Shown here one piece after another: positions 11,302-25,510 of a DNA stretch of 64,000 nucleotides (its first letter is position 1; each line of letters starts with the position of its first letter). The notes under the pieces are model-generated. The model saw only the letters and a program-made list of their open reading frames with translations. It was not told the origin of the DNA and made no database searches. Source of the stretch: Lineus longissimus (taxonomy: Eukaryota; Nemertea; Pilidiophora; Heteronemertea; Lineidae); assembly GCF_910592395.1 (NCBI RefSeq), contig NC_088313.1:6016501-6080500 (forward strand), in the 5' to 3' direction. The position numbers and the translations under genes were made by a program.

Positions 11302-11662
11302 CATTGCATTTTTCTCTGTGTTATCCAGAAATGTGGCATTGTTTCTGTGTTATGTTGTGTTATCCAGAAATTTGACAATGCATTTGTTTCTGTGTTATCC
11401 ACAGATGTGGCAATGCACTTGTTTCTGTGTTATCCAGAAACGTGGCAATGCATTTGTCTCTGTGTTATCCAGAAATGTGGAAATGCATTTGATTCTGTTG
11501 TATCCAGAATGGTGGCAATGCATTTGTTTCTGTGGCATCAAGAAATGTGGCAATGCATTTGTCTCTGTGTTATCCAGAAATGTGGAAATGCATTTGATTC
11601 TGTTGTATCCAGAATGGTGGCAATGCATTTGTTTCTGTGGTGTCAAGAAATGTGGCTATCTA
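11302..11662 (+). repeat. 35-bp minisatellite, unit 2
   Basis: It has the same copy number and order of variants as the unit 1 array. Confidence 0.92.
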
Positions 11663-12053
11663 TAGCATAGGCCTTTTACTAGCTGACGGTTTTATGGAGA
11701 GAAGAGTATTGAGGGCGATGGGTAGGCCTGATGTTGAAATCTTTTTGATGCATGTTCTCCTACTTCGTGCTTTTTTTCTATACCGTCGGGAGTTGGTTGG
11801 GGAGGTCGGATATTCTAATATTTCATCGACACGTGTGTAGATAGATACATGTACATATATAGTCTATTCACAAGAGGTCTGCATGCAAATACGCATCTGT
11901 CTTACTTTCACACAACTTACTATCATTAATATCATTATGCCGACCAATGACTATTGCGGCCCGCCTACGAACGTTACTAAAAACTGCACTAGTATTCGGT
12001 CATATTATGCTGGACACATCATAACACAACAAGCGATACATTATGTACGAGTG

Positions 12054-12090
12054 ATCTCTTTTTAAATATTTTGTGGCCCTAATAAGGGCC
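12054..12090 (-). terminator. H4 3' stem-loop and downstream element, unit 2
   Basis: The hairpin lies at 12075-12090 and AAAGAGAT at 12054-12061 on the minus strand. Confidence 0.92.
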
Positions 12091-12129
12091 GTGGGTTTTG
12101 GGACCAGAGGTCCACAAGAAGCAAGACGC

Positions 12130-12645
<516 letters not shown>

Positions 12646-15013
12646 ATTGTCTTTTTTGCATAATCATTACCATAATCACTAAAAACAAAAAAAACAAACA
12701 AAACAAATAAGGCTACTATTAAAAAATCATAAGAAAGTTAACAGTGTTAAAACAATAGGTACAACACTGTCAAAACTTAAATAAAATAAAAACACCACAT
12801 GGACAAAAACACACAATCTTCCCGGGTCTCTTTTCCACTTTTACCAGCGTCCATACAATATACAGTATAACTTGAAATCCTCCATAGTAAAATCTACTCC
12901 AATAGCCAGGGCTGAAATATTCTAAGTTATTTAATACACATATTAGTCAATATTCTATCAAGTTGGTGCAGATGCCAGTCAATTCAGGTTTCCAATACGA
13001 AGTAGAGGTCGAGACTAGAGCCTTCGAAGCAAAATGGCTTTACAGGCCATGAGGTATCTTGCATGCATGAATTTGTCTCATCAGCAGGAAGCCCACATTG
13101 GTGCGGAGAAAGCTTATTTACCGGTTACATAAGATGATGGAAGAAGTTTAAATAAATTCCTGGCTGTGAAAAGACCTGTCCCTATGACTGTGATATAATG
13201 TATGACGGAAACTTGTCACCTGACCACGGGCCTAGTGTTCCGATAACAAGCACAGTTTGATTTGATAGAAATGTTCAAGTTGACTTTGATATGGTGAGCA
13301 ATGTGTTTAAAAAAAAAGATTTTGTGTATTGGGAGTGTGTACACTGTGTATTGCGACTGTGTGTTGGTGCATGGTTTGGGTGGGTATGTGTGCAGCGTAC
13401 GTAAATGGGCAAATTGCTTGATGATTTTGCAAAGATTGAGGAAGATGATTGATCTATTGGAGGTGTTGATAGTACATGCACGTAATATGCATAAAGTTGT
13501 TTGATATGTTTGAAGTTGTGATAAATTGAATAAGATAAAATGTACATGGCAAAAAGTCTGCTTATAGGTGGATGTGAAAAAGATGCACGTGTCTGTGGAT
13601 GCATGTGTGTGATTATAAATTAGTAGTTGGGCGAGTAAAAAAAGGAGTGTGTGTGAGGTGAAGTAAATTTGGTTGATGAGCGAGCGCAGCGAAGTGAATT
13701 GTGTGTTTGACAGTGTGCCGATTGACGGAGACCTGGGCCGAAGGCCAATTCGGCAAATTTGTTGAATCGGTTTTTTGTGTATTGAAGTTAAAATAGTGAT
13801 CGGTCCATGGTTGGCTGACTTGGTATTGGCCATGAATGAGGAACAAGATAATGATTCTGTTGGCGTTGTGATTTGTGATATGTGGGAAGCTGTTGGATAA
13901 AAATGTTTGAGGTTGTGATAACTCACACAACGTAGTGAGTCTCATGGTTACTTATACACTGTATGTAAAGTGTAAACAAAATGCATATATCCATCATGTC
14001 CGTCGAGTCTGAAAAAATTTGTGCAGACCCATGACAATACTTCTTCGGGTTCCGGTTTTCTTTTGACAGTTTTGTCGCATTCCATATGGGCCGCGCGTTG
14101 GTCGATCCTGCATTCATGACGCACCGCACCCACAGTTACGACGTCGGACGTGAATCCCATTGTTTCCTACCTCGTGACGCAATTATTGGGGGGGGGGGGG
14201 GGGGCTTCCCCCCAATGTACTGGCTAAAAGCTGTCAGTTTCAGAGAACGGGGAGGGGGTTTGGGGGACTGATGTACTGGCTAAATATGTCAGAACGACGG
14301 AGGTTTGAGGGACTCCCCCATGTCAAACAATTGTGCGAGTTCACTAGAGCTTGCTCTTTACATATTACTATTAGATTAAAGAATAAGTGTGCATGTTTGT
14401 GGATGAATGAATGAATGAATGAATGAATGATGCACGTGTATGGTAGTTTGAAACCAAATGTAAAGTTGGCTATCTGAGTAAAATATAGGATCTAAGGTGA
14501 TTGGGTCGATGACCGAGCTGAACGGTGCATCAACAATGTATTGAAACGCATGACCCACAGCGAATTTTTTTCTCGAATGGGGCATTTGAATGCGATCGAT
14601 GGTTGTTCTTTGGTGCAATAATTATATTTCCAAGCTACTATGATGCATCTCACATCCTATTCATTGGCGCAGTCTTATGAGTTGCGACTATGGTGATGAC
14701 AATAGAATGGTACTAGTATTGAAAGTCTCAAACACTCGGCACTCTCTCGTACAAACGGCAACGCCGTCTCCAAAGTTTGGCACAACTAGCACTTTTATAC
14801 CAGGACACAGGACTGTTTTGTGACAAAATTGTCTACCAAATCATCGCTTCCTTCATTTATTTCGCACTGCGCTAGACACATAATTCTCGTATTGGCGCCA
14901 TTTCAGAATTGTTTTTCATTTGCGTTAATCTATGCTACCGGGCATGCGCTCGCTTTTCGGAATACACCAAGACTGCATATACAACTTACAAGCATTCAAA
15001 GTGTAAACGATTG
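12646..15013. other. Long H4-H2B spacer between units 2 and 3
   Basis: It matches the unit 1-2 spacer, with a 17-G tract (14188-14204) and a shorter (GAAT)n tract (from about 14403). No gene is seen. Confidence 0.65.
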
Positions 15014-15050
15014 ATCTCTTTTTAAATATTTTGGCGTCCTGAGAAGGACG
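15014..15050 (-). terminator. H2B 3' stem-loop and downstream element, unit 3
   Basis: The hairpin lies at 15035-15050 and AAAGAGAT at 15014-15021 on the minus strand. Confidence 0.9.
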
Positions 15051-15086
15051 GTTGGGTTGGTTTGCAAAACACTGGGTTTCGGCAGC

Positions 15087-15458
15087 TTACTTGGAGCTGG
15101 TGTACTTGGTGACGGCCTTGGTACCCTCGCTGACAGCGTGCTTAGCGAGCTCTCCTGGCAACAGAAGACGGACAGCTGTCTGGATTTCCCGACTCGTGAT
15201 GGTCGACTTCTTGTTGTAGTGAGTCAGGCGGGATGCCTCGGCTGCAATTCTCTCAAAGATATCATTCACGAAACTGTTCATGATCGACATCGCCTTGCTC
15301 GAGATACCGGTGTCGGGGTGAACTTGCTTTAGCACTTTGTAGATGTAGATGCTGTAGCTCTCTTTCCTCCTCCTCCTTCGCTTCTTGTCCCCAGATCGCT
15401 GGGCCTTGGCCTTAGAGGCCGTCTTCTTGCTTCCCTTGCTCGATACTTTTGGTGCCAT
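15087..15458 (-). CDS. H2B: Histone H2B, unit 3
   Basis: Intact, encoding the same 123 residues as unit 1. Confidence 0.98.
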   Translation of the reverse strand: MAPKVSSKGSKKTASKAKAQRSGDKKRRRRRKESYSIYIYKVLKQVHPDTGISSKAMSIMNSFVNDIFERIAAEASRLTHYNKKSTITSREIQTAVRLLLPGELAKHAVSEGTKAVTKYTSSK

Positions 15459-15778
15459 GATGAATCAGTGACGAATAATGCGGTTTGAAATTTTTCAAAT
15501 TTATATGGCGGCGGCGGATCCTGATGTCGATTTTTACGCGTCCGTAAATTTGCATATCAAATTTGCATACGAATCATTGTACTCCACCACTGACACTCCA
15601 CTACGCTACCTCTCTGGTGTATAGCGCCGCGCCGGGCACCTTGAAACTCACCAATTCGGCAACACTTGAAACTACACTAAATCGACATCAGGAGCCTTTT
15701 CCGAATATAAATACTTTTGAAAGCCAGTTTTGGCTTTATTGTATTTGTTTCTGCCGAGCAACATACTAAACCATCATC
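15459..15778. promoter_or_regulatory. Divergent H2B/H2A promoter, unit 3
   Basis: Same elements as unit 1, with TATAAATA at 15706-15713, one base further from the ATG because of an extra T. Confidence 0.85.
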
Positions 15779-16156
15779 ATGTCTGGACGAGGAAAGGGAG
15801 GAAAGACAAAAGGAAAGGCAAAGAGCAGGAGTTCAAGGGCCGGACTTCAGTTCCCAGTTGGTCGTATCCACCGTCTGTTGAGGAAGGGAAACTATGCCGA
15901 GCGTATCGGAGCTGGAGCGCCAGTATATCTTGCAGCCGTCATGGAATATTTGGCAGCCGAGGTCCTCGAGTTGGCAGGCAATGCAGCCCGTGACAATAAG
16001 AAATCCAGGATCATCCCTAGACATCTCCAACTCGCCATCCGTAATGACGAAGAGTTGAACAAGCTTCTCTCCGGTGTCACCATCGCCCAAGGTGGTGTGT
16101 TGCCAAACATCCAGGCTGTCCTTCTCCCCAAGAAGTCTGGAAGCGCCAAGAAGTAA
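15779..16156 (+). CDS. H2A: Histone H2A, unit 3
   Basis: Intact, encoding the same 125 residues as unit 1. Confidence 0.98.
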   Translation: MSGRGKGGKTKGKAKSRSSRAGLQFPVGRIHRLLRKGNYAERIGAGAPVYLAAVMEYLAAEVLELAGNAARDNKKSRIIPRHLQLAIRNDEELNKLLSGVTIAQGGVLPNIQAVLLPKKSGSAKK

Positions 16157-16186
16157 ACACTTTTGTGCATTCGACAACTTAACAAC

Positions 16187-16223
16187 GGCCTTTCTAAAGG
16201 CCACAATATATTTTAAAAGAGAT
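16187..16223 (+). terminator. H2A 3' stem-loop and downstream element, unit 3
   Basis: The hairpin lies at 16187-16202 and AAAGAGAT at 16216-16223. Confidence 0.92.
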
Positions 16224-16780
16224 AATCGTTACCCACATATTTTCGCTTGTAAATAACCAATTTATTTAATAAAACCTCCTAAAATGAGATCAATGACACA
16301 GATAATACACTAAACAAATAATACATAATGCACAAAAATACAATGCCAATACCCTACTACCAATAATATATGAGAAAAGGGCCAATACCCTCCCCGATTC
16401 CCACAGTGCGATATAATGGCCTTTCTAAAGGCCACAGTATACTCGGGTTTCGCACGCCCACCGTCCACTGTACAATCCAATAAGCCAGTGTATGTGTTCA
16501 TTTTTGACGGGTCACGACGGAAGTAAGTTTCTTGATTGATTGACCAGCATCATCAATGGCAATAGTGGGCCTAAAATGTCCCCCATTACGGGCCTAGAAA
16601 TTTGCACTAAGAAGATTAAAGAAAAGGTCTGGCTGAACGTTCAAAGTGAGAAACTGGAGTATTTTAAAAGAGATAATCGTTACCACACTGTTTCGCTTGT
16701 AAATAAACAATACCCTGCCAATATACGAGAAAGGCCCAGTACCCTCCCCGATTCCTAGGGTGCGATATATAAAATAGGCC
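16187..16780 (+). repeat. Duplicated H2A 3'-end module, unit 3
   Basis: Same layout as unit 1, with the orphan hairpin at 16418-16433. Confidence 0.85.
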
Positions 16781-17251
16781 TAGGCCTATAGATATTCAAT
16801 GCGCCTGTACAGTAATCCTGCATTGTCGCATCTCGTATTCCGGTATACATTTTGCAGGAAAAAGTGCATTTTCATATCAGCCGCATATATAAGTCCATAT
16901 AGCCTAGTCCCCAATCTAAAATGTTATCGCGTAAAGTGTACAGCATGTAGCATACATACAATGGTTTCGGGCCAGGCATCGTGTACATCGTGGTATGCAT
17001 TTAAATGGCAAGCATAAAATTGTCGAGATTTTCAAAAAGCGGGTCTTCGTTATGCCTGGATTTTATGATTTTGTATCGGCGCTAGACTGAACAAAGAGAT
17101 GGATCTTTGATATTTATTTGCCAAATGCAAATGGACTGAGAAACATGGGATCTGTCATGGGGACTCGGAACAATATATTCGTTTCGGGAACGAAACTTAG
17201 TAATACACATTTTGAGCATTATTTTACAAGCTGTACAATCGTGACCAAGAG

Positions 17252-17287
17252 ATCTCTTTTGAAATATAGTTGGCCCTGAGAAGGGCC
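17252..17287 (-). terminator. H3 3' stem-loop and downstream element, unit 3
   Basis: The hairpin lies at 17272-17287 and AAAGAGAT at 17252-17259 on the minus strand. Confidence 0.92.
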
Positions 17288-17316
17288 CTTTCTTTACATT
17301 GAAAGTAGAACTTGAC

Positions 17317-17920
<604 letters not shown>

Positions 17921-18109
17921 ATTCATTGTGAGATATATGGCCGTATGCTGGCTCTAAATTTTGCATGTATTTTGAAAATGTTGTCCTTTTGTGTGTATAA
18001 TTTGTATGAGATGTGGCCGGGAAGATGAGGAGGAATGAACACACATCATTTGACGACATCTTGTTAATATCATGGAACCGGTCGCGTTCAACAAATGAAC
18101 AAGTGTGCT

Positions 18110-18470
18110 CATTGCATTTTTCTCTGTGTTATCCAGAAATGTGGCATTGTTTCTGTGTTATGTTGTGTTATCCAGAAATTTGACAATGCATTTGTTTCTG
18201 TGTTATCCACAGATGTGGCAATGCACTTGTTTCTGTGTTATCCAGAAACGTGGCAATGCATTTGTCTCTGTGTTATCCAGAAATGTGGAAATGCATTTGA
18301 TTCTGTTGTATCCAGAATGGTGGCAATGCATTTGTTTCTGTGGCATCAAGAAATGTGGCAATGCATTTGTCTCTGTGTTATCCAGAAATGTGGAAATGCA
18401 TTTGATTCTGTTGTATCCAGAATGGTGGCAATGCATTTGTTTCTGTGGTGTCAAGAAATGTGGCTATCTA
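18110..18470 (+). repeat. 35-bp minisatellite, unit 3
   Basis: Same array as unit 1. Confidence 0.92.
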
Positions 18471-18821
18471 TAGCATAGGCCTTTTACTAGCTGACGGTTT
18501 TATGGAGAGAAGAGTATTGAGGGCGATGGGTAGGCCTGATGTTGAAATCTTTTTGATGCATGTTCTCCTACTTCGTGCTTTTTTTCTATACCGTCGGGAG
18601 TTGGTTGGGGAGGTCGGATATTCTAATATTTCATCGACACGTGTGTAGATAGATACATGTACATATATAGTCTATTCACAAGAGGTCTGCATGCAAATAC
18701 GCATCTGTCTTACTTTCACACAACTTACTATCATTAATATCATTATGCCGACCAATGACTATTGCGGCCCGCCTACGAACGTTACTAAAAACTGCACTAG
18801 TATTCGGTCATATTATGCTGG

Positions 18822-18921
18822 NNNNNNNNNNNNNNNNNNNNNNNNNNNNNNNNNNNNNNNNNNNNNNNNNNNNNNNNNNNNNNNNNNNNNNNNNNNNNNN
18901 NNNNNNNNNNNNNNNNNNNNN
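18822..18921. other. Assembly gap (100 N) hiding H4 of unit 3
   Basis: The base before the gap corresponds to 5201 of unit 1 and the base after it to 6062. About 860 bases of unit sequence, including all of H4, its stem-loop and promoter, are therefore represented by a fixed 100-N placeholder. Confidence 0.95.
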
Positions 18922-21073
18922 AAATCCTCCATAGTAAAATCTACTCCAATAGCCAGGGCTGAAATATTCTAAGTTATTTAATACACATATTAGTCAATAT
19001 TCTATCAAGTTGGTGCAGATGCCAGTCAATTCAGGTTTCCAATACGAAGTAGAGGTCGAGACTAGAGCCTTCGAAGCAAAATGGCTTTACAGGCCATGAG
19101 GTATCTTGCATGCATGAATTTGTCTCATCAGCAGGAAGCCCACATTGGTGCGGAGAAAGCTTATTTACCGGTTACATAAGATGATGGAAGAAGTTTAAAT
19201 AAATTCCTGGCTGTGAAAAGACCTGTCCCTATGACTGTGATATAATGTATGACGGAAACTTGTCACCTGACCACGGGCCTAGTGTTCCGATAACAAGCAC
19301 AGTTTGATTTGATAGAAATGTTCAAGTTGACTTTGATATGGTGAGCAATGTGTTTAAAAAAAAAGATTTTGTGTATTGGGAGTGTGTACACTGTGTATTG
19401 CGACTGTGTGTTGGTGCATGGTTTGGGTGGGTATGTGTGCAGCGTACGTAAATGGGCAAATTGCTTGATGATTTTGCAAAGATTGAGGAAGATGATTAAT
19501 CTATTGGAGGTGTTGATAGTACATGCACGTAATATGCATAAAGTTGTTTGATATGTTTGAAGTTGTGATAAATTGAATAAGATAAAAATGTACATGGCAA
19601 AAAGTCTGCTTATAGGTGGATGTGAAAAAGATGCACGTGTCTGTGGATGCATGTGTGTGATTATAAACTAGTAGTTGGGCGAGTAAAAAAGGAGTGTGTG
19701 TGAGGTGAAGTAAATTTGGTTGATGAGCGAGCGCAGCGAAGTGAATTGTGTGTTTGACAGTGTGCCGATTGACGGAGACCTGGGCCGAAGGCCAATTCGG
19801 CAAATTTGTTGAATCGGTTTTTTTGTGTATTGAAGTTAAAATAGTGATCGGTCCATGGTTGGCTGACTTGGTATTGGCCATGAATGAGGAACAAGATAAT
19901 GATTCTGTTGGCGTTGTGATTTGTGATATGTGGGAAGCTGTTGGATAAAATGTTTGAGGTTGTGATAACTCACACAACGTAGTGAGTCTCATGGTTACTT
20001 ATACACTGTATGTAAAGTGTAAACAAAATGCATATATCCATCATGTCCGTCGAGTCTGAAAAAATTTGTGCAGACCCATGACAATACTTCTTCGGGTTCC
20101 GGTTTTCTTTTGACAGTTTTGTCGCATTCCATATGGGCCGCGCGTTGGTCGATCCTGCATTCATGACGCACCGCACCCACAGTTACGACGTCGGACGTGA
20201 ATCCCATTGTTTCCTACCTCGTGACGCAATTATTGGGGGGGGGGGGGGGGGGGGGGGGGCTTCCCCCCAATGTACTGGCTAAAAGCTGTCAGTTTCAGAG
20301 AACGGGGAGGGGGTTTGGGGGGACTGATGTACTGGCTAAATATGTCAGAACGACGGAGGTTTGAGGGACTCCCCCATGTCAAACAATTGTGCGAGTTCAC
20401 TAGAGCTTGCTCTTTACATATTACTATTAGATTAAAGAATAAGTGTGCATGTTTGTGGATGAATGAATGAATGAATGAATGAATGAATGATGCACGTGTA
20501 TGGTAGTTTGAAACCAAATGTAAAGTTGGCTATCTGAGTAAAATATAGGATCTAAGGTGATTGGGTCGATGACCGAGCTGAACGGTGCATCAACAATGTA
20601 TTGAAACGCATGACCCACAGCGAATTTTTTTCTCGAATGGGGCATTTGAATGCGATCGATGGTTGTTCTTTGGTGCAATAATTATATTTCCAAGCTACTA
20701 TGATGCATCTCACATCCTATTCATTGGCGCAGTCTTATGAGTTGCGACTATGGTGATGACAATAGAATGGTACTAGTATTGAAAGTCTCAAACACTCGGC
20801 ACTCTCTCGTACAAACGGCAACGCCGTCTCCAAAGTTTGGCACAACTAGCACTTTTATACCAGGACACAGGACTGTTTTGTGACAAAATTGTCTACCAAA
20901 TCATCGCTTCCTTCATTTATTTCGCACTGCGCTAGACACATAATTCTCGTATTGGCGCCATTTCAGAATTGTTTTTCATTTGCGTTAATCTATGCTACCG
21001 GGCATGCGCTCGCTTTTCGGAATACACCAAGACTGCATATACAACTTACAAGCATTCAAAGTGTAAACGATTG
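18922..21073. other. Long H4-H2B spacer between units 3 and 4
   Basis: It matches the other spacers, with the longest G tract of the window (25 G, 20235-20259) and a (GAAT)n tract near 20458. No gene is seen. Confidence 0.65.
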
Positions 21074-21110
21074 ATCTCTTTTTAAATATTTTGGCGTCCT
21101 GAGAAGGACG
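21074..21110 (-). terminator. H2B 3' stem-loop and downstream element, unit 4
   Basis: The hairpin lies at 21095-21110 and AAAGAGAT at 21074-21081 on the minus strand. If the stop-loss in this copy is real, the stem-loop would fall inside the extended reading frame. Confidence 0.9.
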
Positions 21111-21147
21111 GTTGGGTTGGTTTGCAAAACACTGGGTTTTGGCAAGC

Positions 21148-21520
21148 TTACTTGGAGGCTGGTGTACTTGGTGACGGCCTTGGTACCCTCGCTGACAGCG
21201 TGCTTAGCGAGCTCTCCTGGCAACAGAAGACGGACAGCTGTCTGGATTTCCCGACTCGTGATGGTCGACTTCTTGTTGTAGTGAGTCAGGCGGGATGCCT
21301 CGGCTGCAATTCTCTCAAAGATATCATTCACGAAACTGTTCATGATCGACATCGCCTTGCTCGAGATACCGGTGTCGGGGTGAACTTGCTTTAGCACTTT
21401 GTAGATGTAGATGCTGTAGCTCTCTTTCCTCCTCCTCCTTCGCTTCTTGTCCCCAGATCGCTGGGCCTTGGCCTTAGAGGCCGTCTTCTTGCTTCCCTTG
21501 CTCGATACTTTTGGTGCCAT
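21148..21520 (-). CDS. H2B: Histone H2B with a 1-bp insertion at the C-terminus (stop-loss), unit 4
   Basis: The plus strand reads TTGGAGGCTGG where the other four copies read TTGGAGCTGG. The extra base shifts the frame four codons before the stop, so KYTSSK becomes KYTSLQVS and translation runs on to 21056, giving 154 codons through the 3' stem-loop. A second extra A lies just outside the gene (GGCAAGCTTA). Everything upstream is identical to the normal copy. The change is either a real variant copy or a read error. Confidence 0.85.
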
Positions 21521-21839
21521 GATGAATCAGTGACGAATAATGCGGTTTGAAATTTTTCAAATTTATATGGCGGCGGCGGATCCTGATGTCGATTTTTACG
21601 CGTCCGTAAATTTGCATATCAAATTTGCATACGAATCATTGTACTCCACTACTGACACTCCACTACGCTACCTCTCTGGTGTATAGCGCCGCGCCGGGCA
21701 CCTTGAAACTCACCAATTCGGCAACACTTGAAACTACACTAAATCGACATCAGGAGCCTTTTCCGAATATAAATACTTTGAAAGCCAGTTTTGGCTTTAT
21801 TGTATTTGTTTCTGCCGAGCAACATACTAAACCATCATC
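21521..21839. promoter_or_regulatory. Divergent H2B/H2A promoter, unit 4
   Basis: Same elements as unit 1, with TATAAATA at 21768-21775. Confidence 0.85.
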
Positions 21840-22217
21840 ATGTCTGGACGAGGAAAGGGAGGAAAGACAAAAGGAAAGGCAAAGAGCAGGAGTTCAAGGG
21901 CCGGACTTCAGTTCCCAGTTGGTCGTATCCACCGTCTGTTGAGGAAGGGAAACTATGCCGAGCGTATCGGAGCTGGAGCGCCAGTATATCTTGCAGCCGT
22001 CATGGAATATTTGGCAGCCGAGGTCCTCGAGTTGGCAGGCAATGCAGCCCGTGACAATAAGAAATCCAGGATCATCCCTAGACATCTCCAACTCGCCATC
22101 CGTAATGACGAAGAGTTGAACAAGCTTCTCTCCGGTGTCACCATCGCCCAAGGTGGTGTGTTGCCAAACATCCAGGCTGTCCTTCTCCCCAAGAAGTCTG
22201 GAAGCGCCAAGAAGTAA
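21840..22217 (+). CDS. H2A: Histone H2A, unit 4
   Basis: Intact, encoding the same 125 residues as unit 1. Confidence 0.98.
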   Translation: MSGRGKGGKTKGKAKSRSSRAGLQFPVGRIHRLLRKGNYAERIGAGAPVYLAAVMEYLAAEVLELAGNAARDNKKSRIIPRHLQLAIRNDEELNKLLSGVTIAQGGVLPNIQAVLLPKKSGSAKK

Positions 22218-22247
22218 ACACTTTTGTGCATTCGACAACTTAACAAC

Positions 22248-22284
22248 GGCCTTTCTAAAGGCCACAATATATTTTAAAAGAGAT
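22248..22284 (+). terminator. H2A 3' stem-loop and downstream element, unit 4
   Basis: The hairpin lies at 22248-22263 and AAAGAGAT at 22277-22284. Confidence 0.92.
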
Positions 22285-22840
22285 AATCGTTACCACATAT
22301 TTTCGCTTGTAAATAACCAATTTATTTAATAAAACCTCCTAAAATGAGATCAATGACACAGATAATACACTAAACAAATAATACATAATGCACAAAAATA
22401 CAATGCCAATACCCTACTACCAATAATATATGAGAAAAGGGCCAATACCCTCCCCGATTCCCACAGTGCGATATAATGGCCTTTCTAAAGGCCACAGTAT
22501 ACTCGGGTTTCGCACGCCCACCGTCCACTGTACAATCCAATAAGCCAGTGTATGTGTTCATTTTTGACGGGTCACGACGGAAGTAAGTTTCTTGATTGAT
22601 TGACCAGCATCATCAATGGCAATAGTGGGCCTAAAATGTCCCCCATTACGGGCCTAGAAATTTGCACTAAGAAGATTAAAGAAAAGGTCTGGCTGAACGT
22701 TCAAAGTGAGAAACTAGAGTATTTTAAAAGAGATAATCGTTACCACACTGTTTCGCTTGTAAATAAACAATACCCTGCCAATATACGAGAAAGGCCCAGT
22801 ACCCTCCCCGATTCCTAGGGTGCGATATATAAAATAGGCC
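22248..22840 (+). repeat. Duplicated H2A 3'-end module, unit 4
   Basis: Same layout as unit 1, with the orphan hairpin at 22478-22493. Confidence 0.85.
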
Positions 22841-23311
22841 TAGGCCTATAGATATTCAATGCGCCTGTACAGTAATCCTGCATTGTCGCATCTCGTATTC
22901 CGGTATACATTTTGCAGGAAAAAGTGCATTTTCATATCAGCCGCATATATAAGTCCATATAGCCTAGTCCCCAATCTAAAATGTTATCGCGTAAAGTGTA
23001 CAGCATGTAGCATACATACAATGGTTTCGGGCCAGGCATCGTGTACATCGTGGTATGCATTTAAATGACAAGCATAAAATTGTCGAGATTTTCAAAAAGC
23101 GGGTCTTCGTTATGCCTGGATTTTATGATTTTGTATCGGCGCTAGACTGAACAAAGAGATGGATCTTTGATATTTATTTGCCAAATGCAAATGGACTGAG
23201 AAACATGGGATCTGTCATGGGGACTCGGAACAATATATTCGTTTCGGGAACGAAACTTAGTAATACACATTTTGAGCATTATTTTACAAGCTGTACAATC
23301 GTGACCAAGAG

Positions 23312-23347
23312 ATCTCTTTTGAAATATAGTTGGCCCTGAGAAGGGCC
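23312..23347 (-). terminator. H3 3' stem-loop and downstream element, unit 4
   Basis: The hairpin lies at 23332-23347 and AAAGAGAT at 23312-23319 on the minus strand. Confidence 0.92.
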
Positions 23348-23376
23348 CTTTCTTTACATTGAAAGTAGAACTTGAC

Positions 23377-23980
<604 letters not shown>

Positions 23981-24169
23981 ATTCATTGTGAGATATATGG
24001 CCGTATGCTGGCTCTAAATTTTGCATGTATTTTGAAAATGTTGTCCTTTTGTGTGTATAATTTGTATGAGATGTGGCCGGGAAGATGAGGAGGAATGAAC
24101 ACACATCATTTGACGACATCTTGTTAATATCATGGAACCGGTCGCGTTCAACAAATGAACAAGTGTGCT

Positions 24170-24530
24170 CATTGCATTTTTCTCTGTGTTATCCAGAAAT
24201 GTGGCATTGTTTCTGTGTTATGTTGTGTTATCCAGAAATTTGACAATGCATTTGTTTCTGTGTTATCCACAGATGTGGCAATGCACTTGTTTCTGTGTTA
24301 TCCAGAAACGTGGCAATGCATTTGTCTCTGTGTTATCCAGAAATGTGGAAATGCATTTGATTCTGTTGTATCCAGAATGGTGGCAATGCATTTGTTTCTG
24401 TGGCATCAAGAAATGTGGCAATGCATTTGTCTCTGTGTTATCCAGAAATGTGGAAATGCATTTGATTCTGTTGTATCCAGAATGGTGGCAATGCATTTGT
24501 TTCTGTGGTGTCAAGAAATGTGGCTATCTA
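24170..24530 (+). repeat. 35-bp minisatellite, unit 4
   Basis: Same array as unit 1. Confidence 0.92.
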
Positions 24531-24921
24531 TAGCATAGGCCTTTTACTAGCTGACGGTTTTATGGAGAGAAGAGTATTGAGGGCGATGGGTAGGCCTGAT
24601 GTTGAAATCTTTTTGATGCATGTTCTCCTACTTCGTGCTTTTTTTCTATACCGTCGGGAGTTGGTTGGGGAGGTCGGATATTCTAATATTTCATCGACAC
24701 GTGTGTAGATAGATACATGTACATATATAGTCTATTCACAAGAGGTCTGCATGCAAATACGCATCTGTCTTACTTTCACACAACTTACTATCATTAATAT
24801 CATTATGCCGACCAATGACTATTGCGGCCCGCCTACGAACGTTACTAAAAACTGCACTAGTATTCGGTCATATTATGCTGGACACATCATAACACAACAA
24901 GCGATACATTATGTACGAGTG

Positions 24922-24958
24922 ATCTCTTTTTAAATATTTTGTGGCCCTAATAAGGGCC
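24922..24958 (-). terminator. H4 3' stem-loop and downstream element, unit 4
   Basis: The hairpin lies at 24943-24958 and AAAGAGAT at 24922-24929 on the minus strand. Confidence 0.92.
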
Positions 24959-24996
24959 GTGGGTTTGGGACCAGAGGTCCACAAGAAGCAAGACGC

Positions 24997-25510
<514 letters not shown>

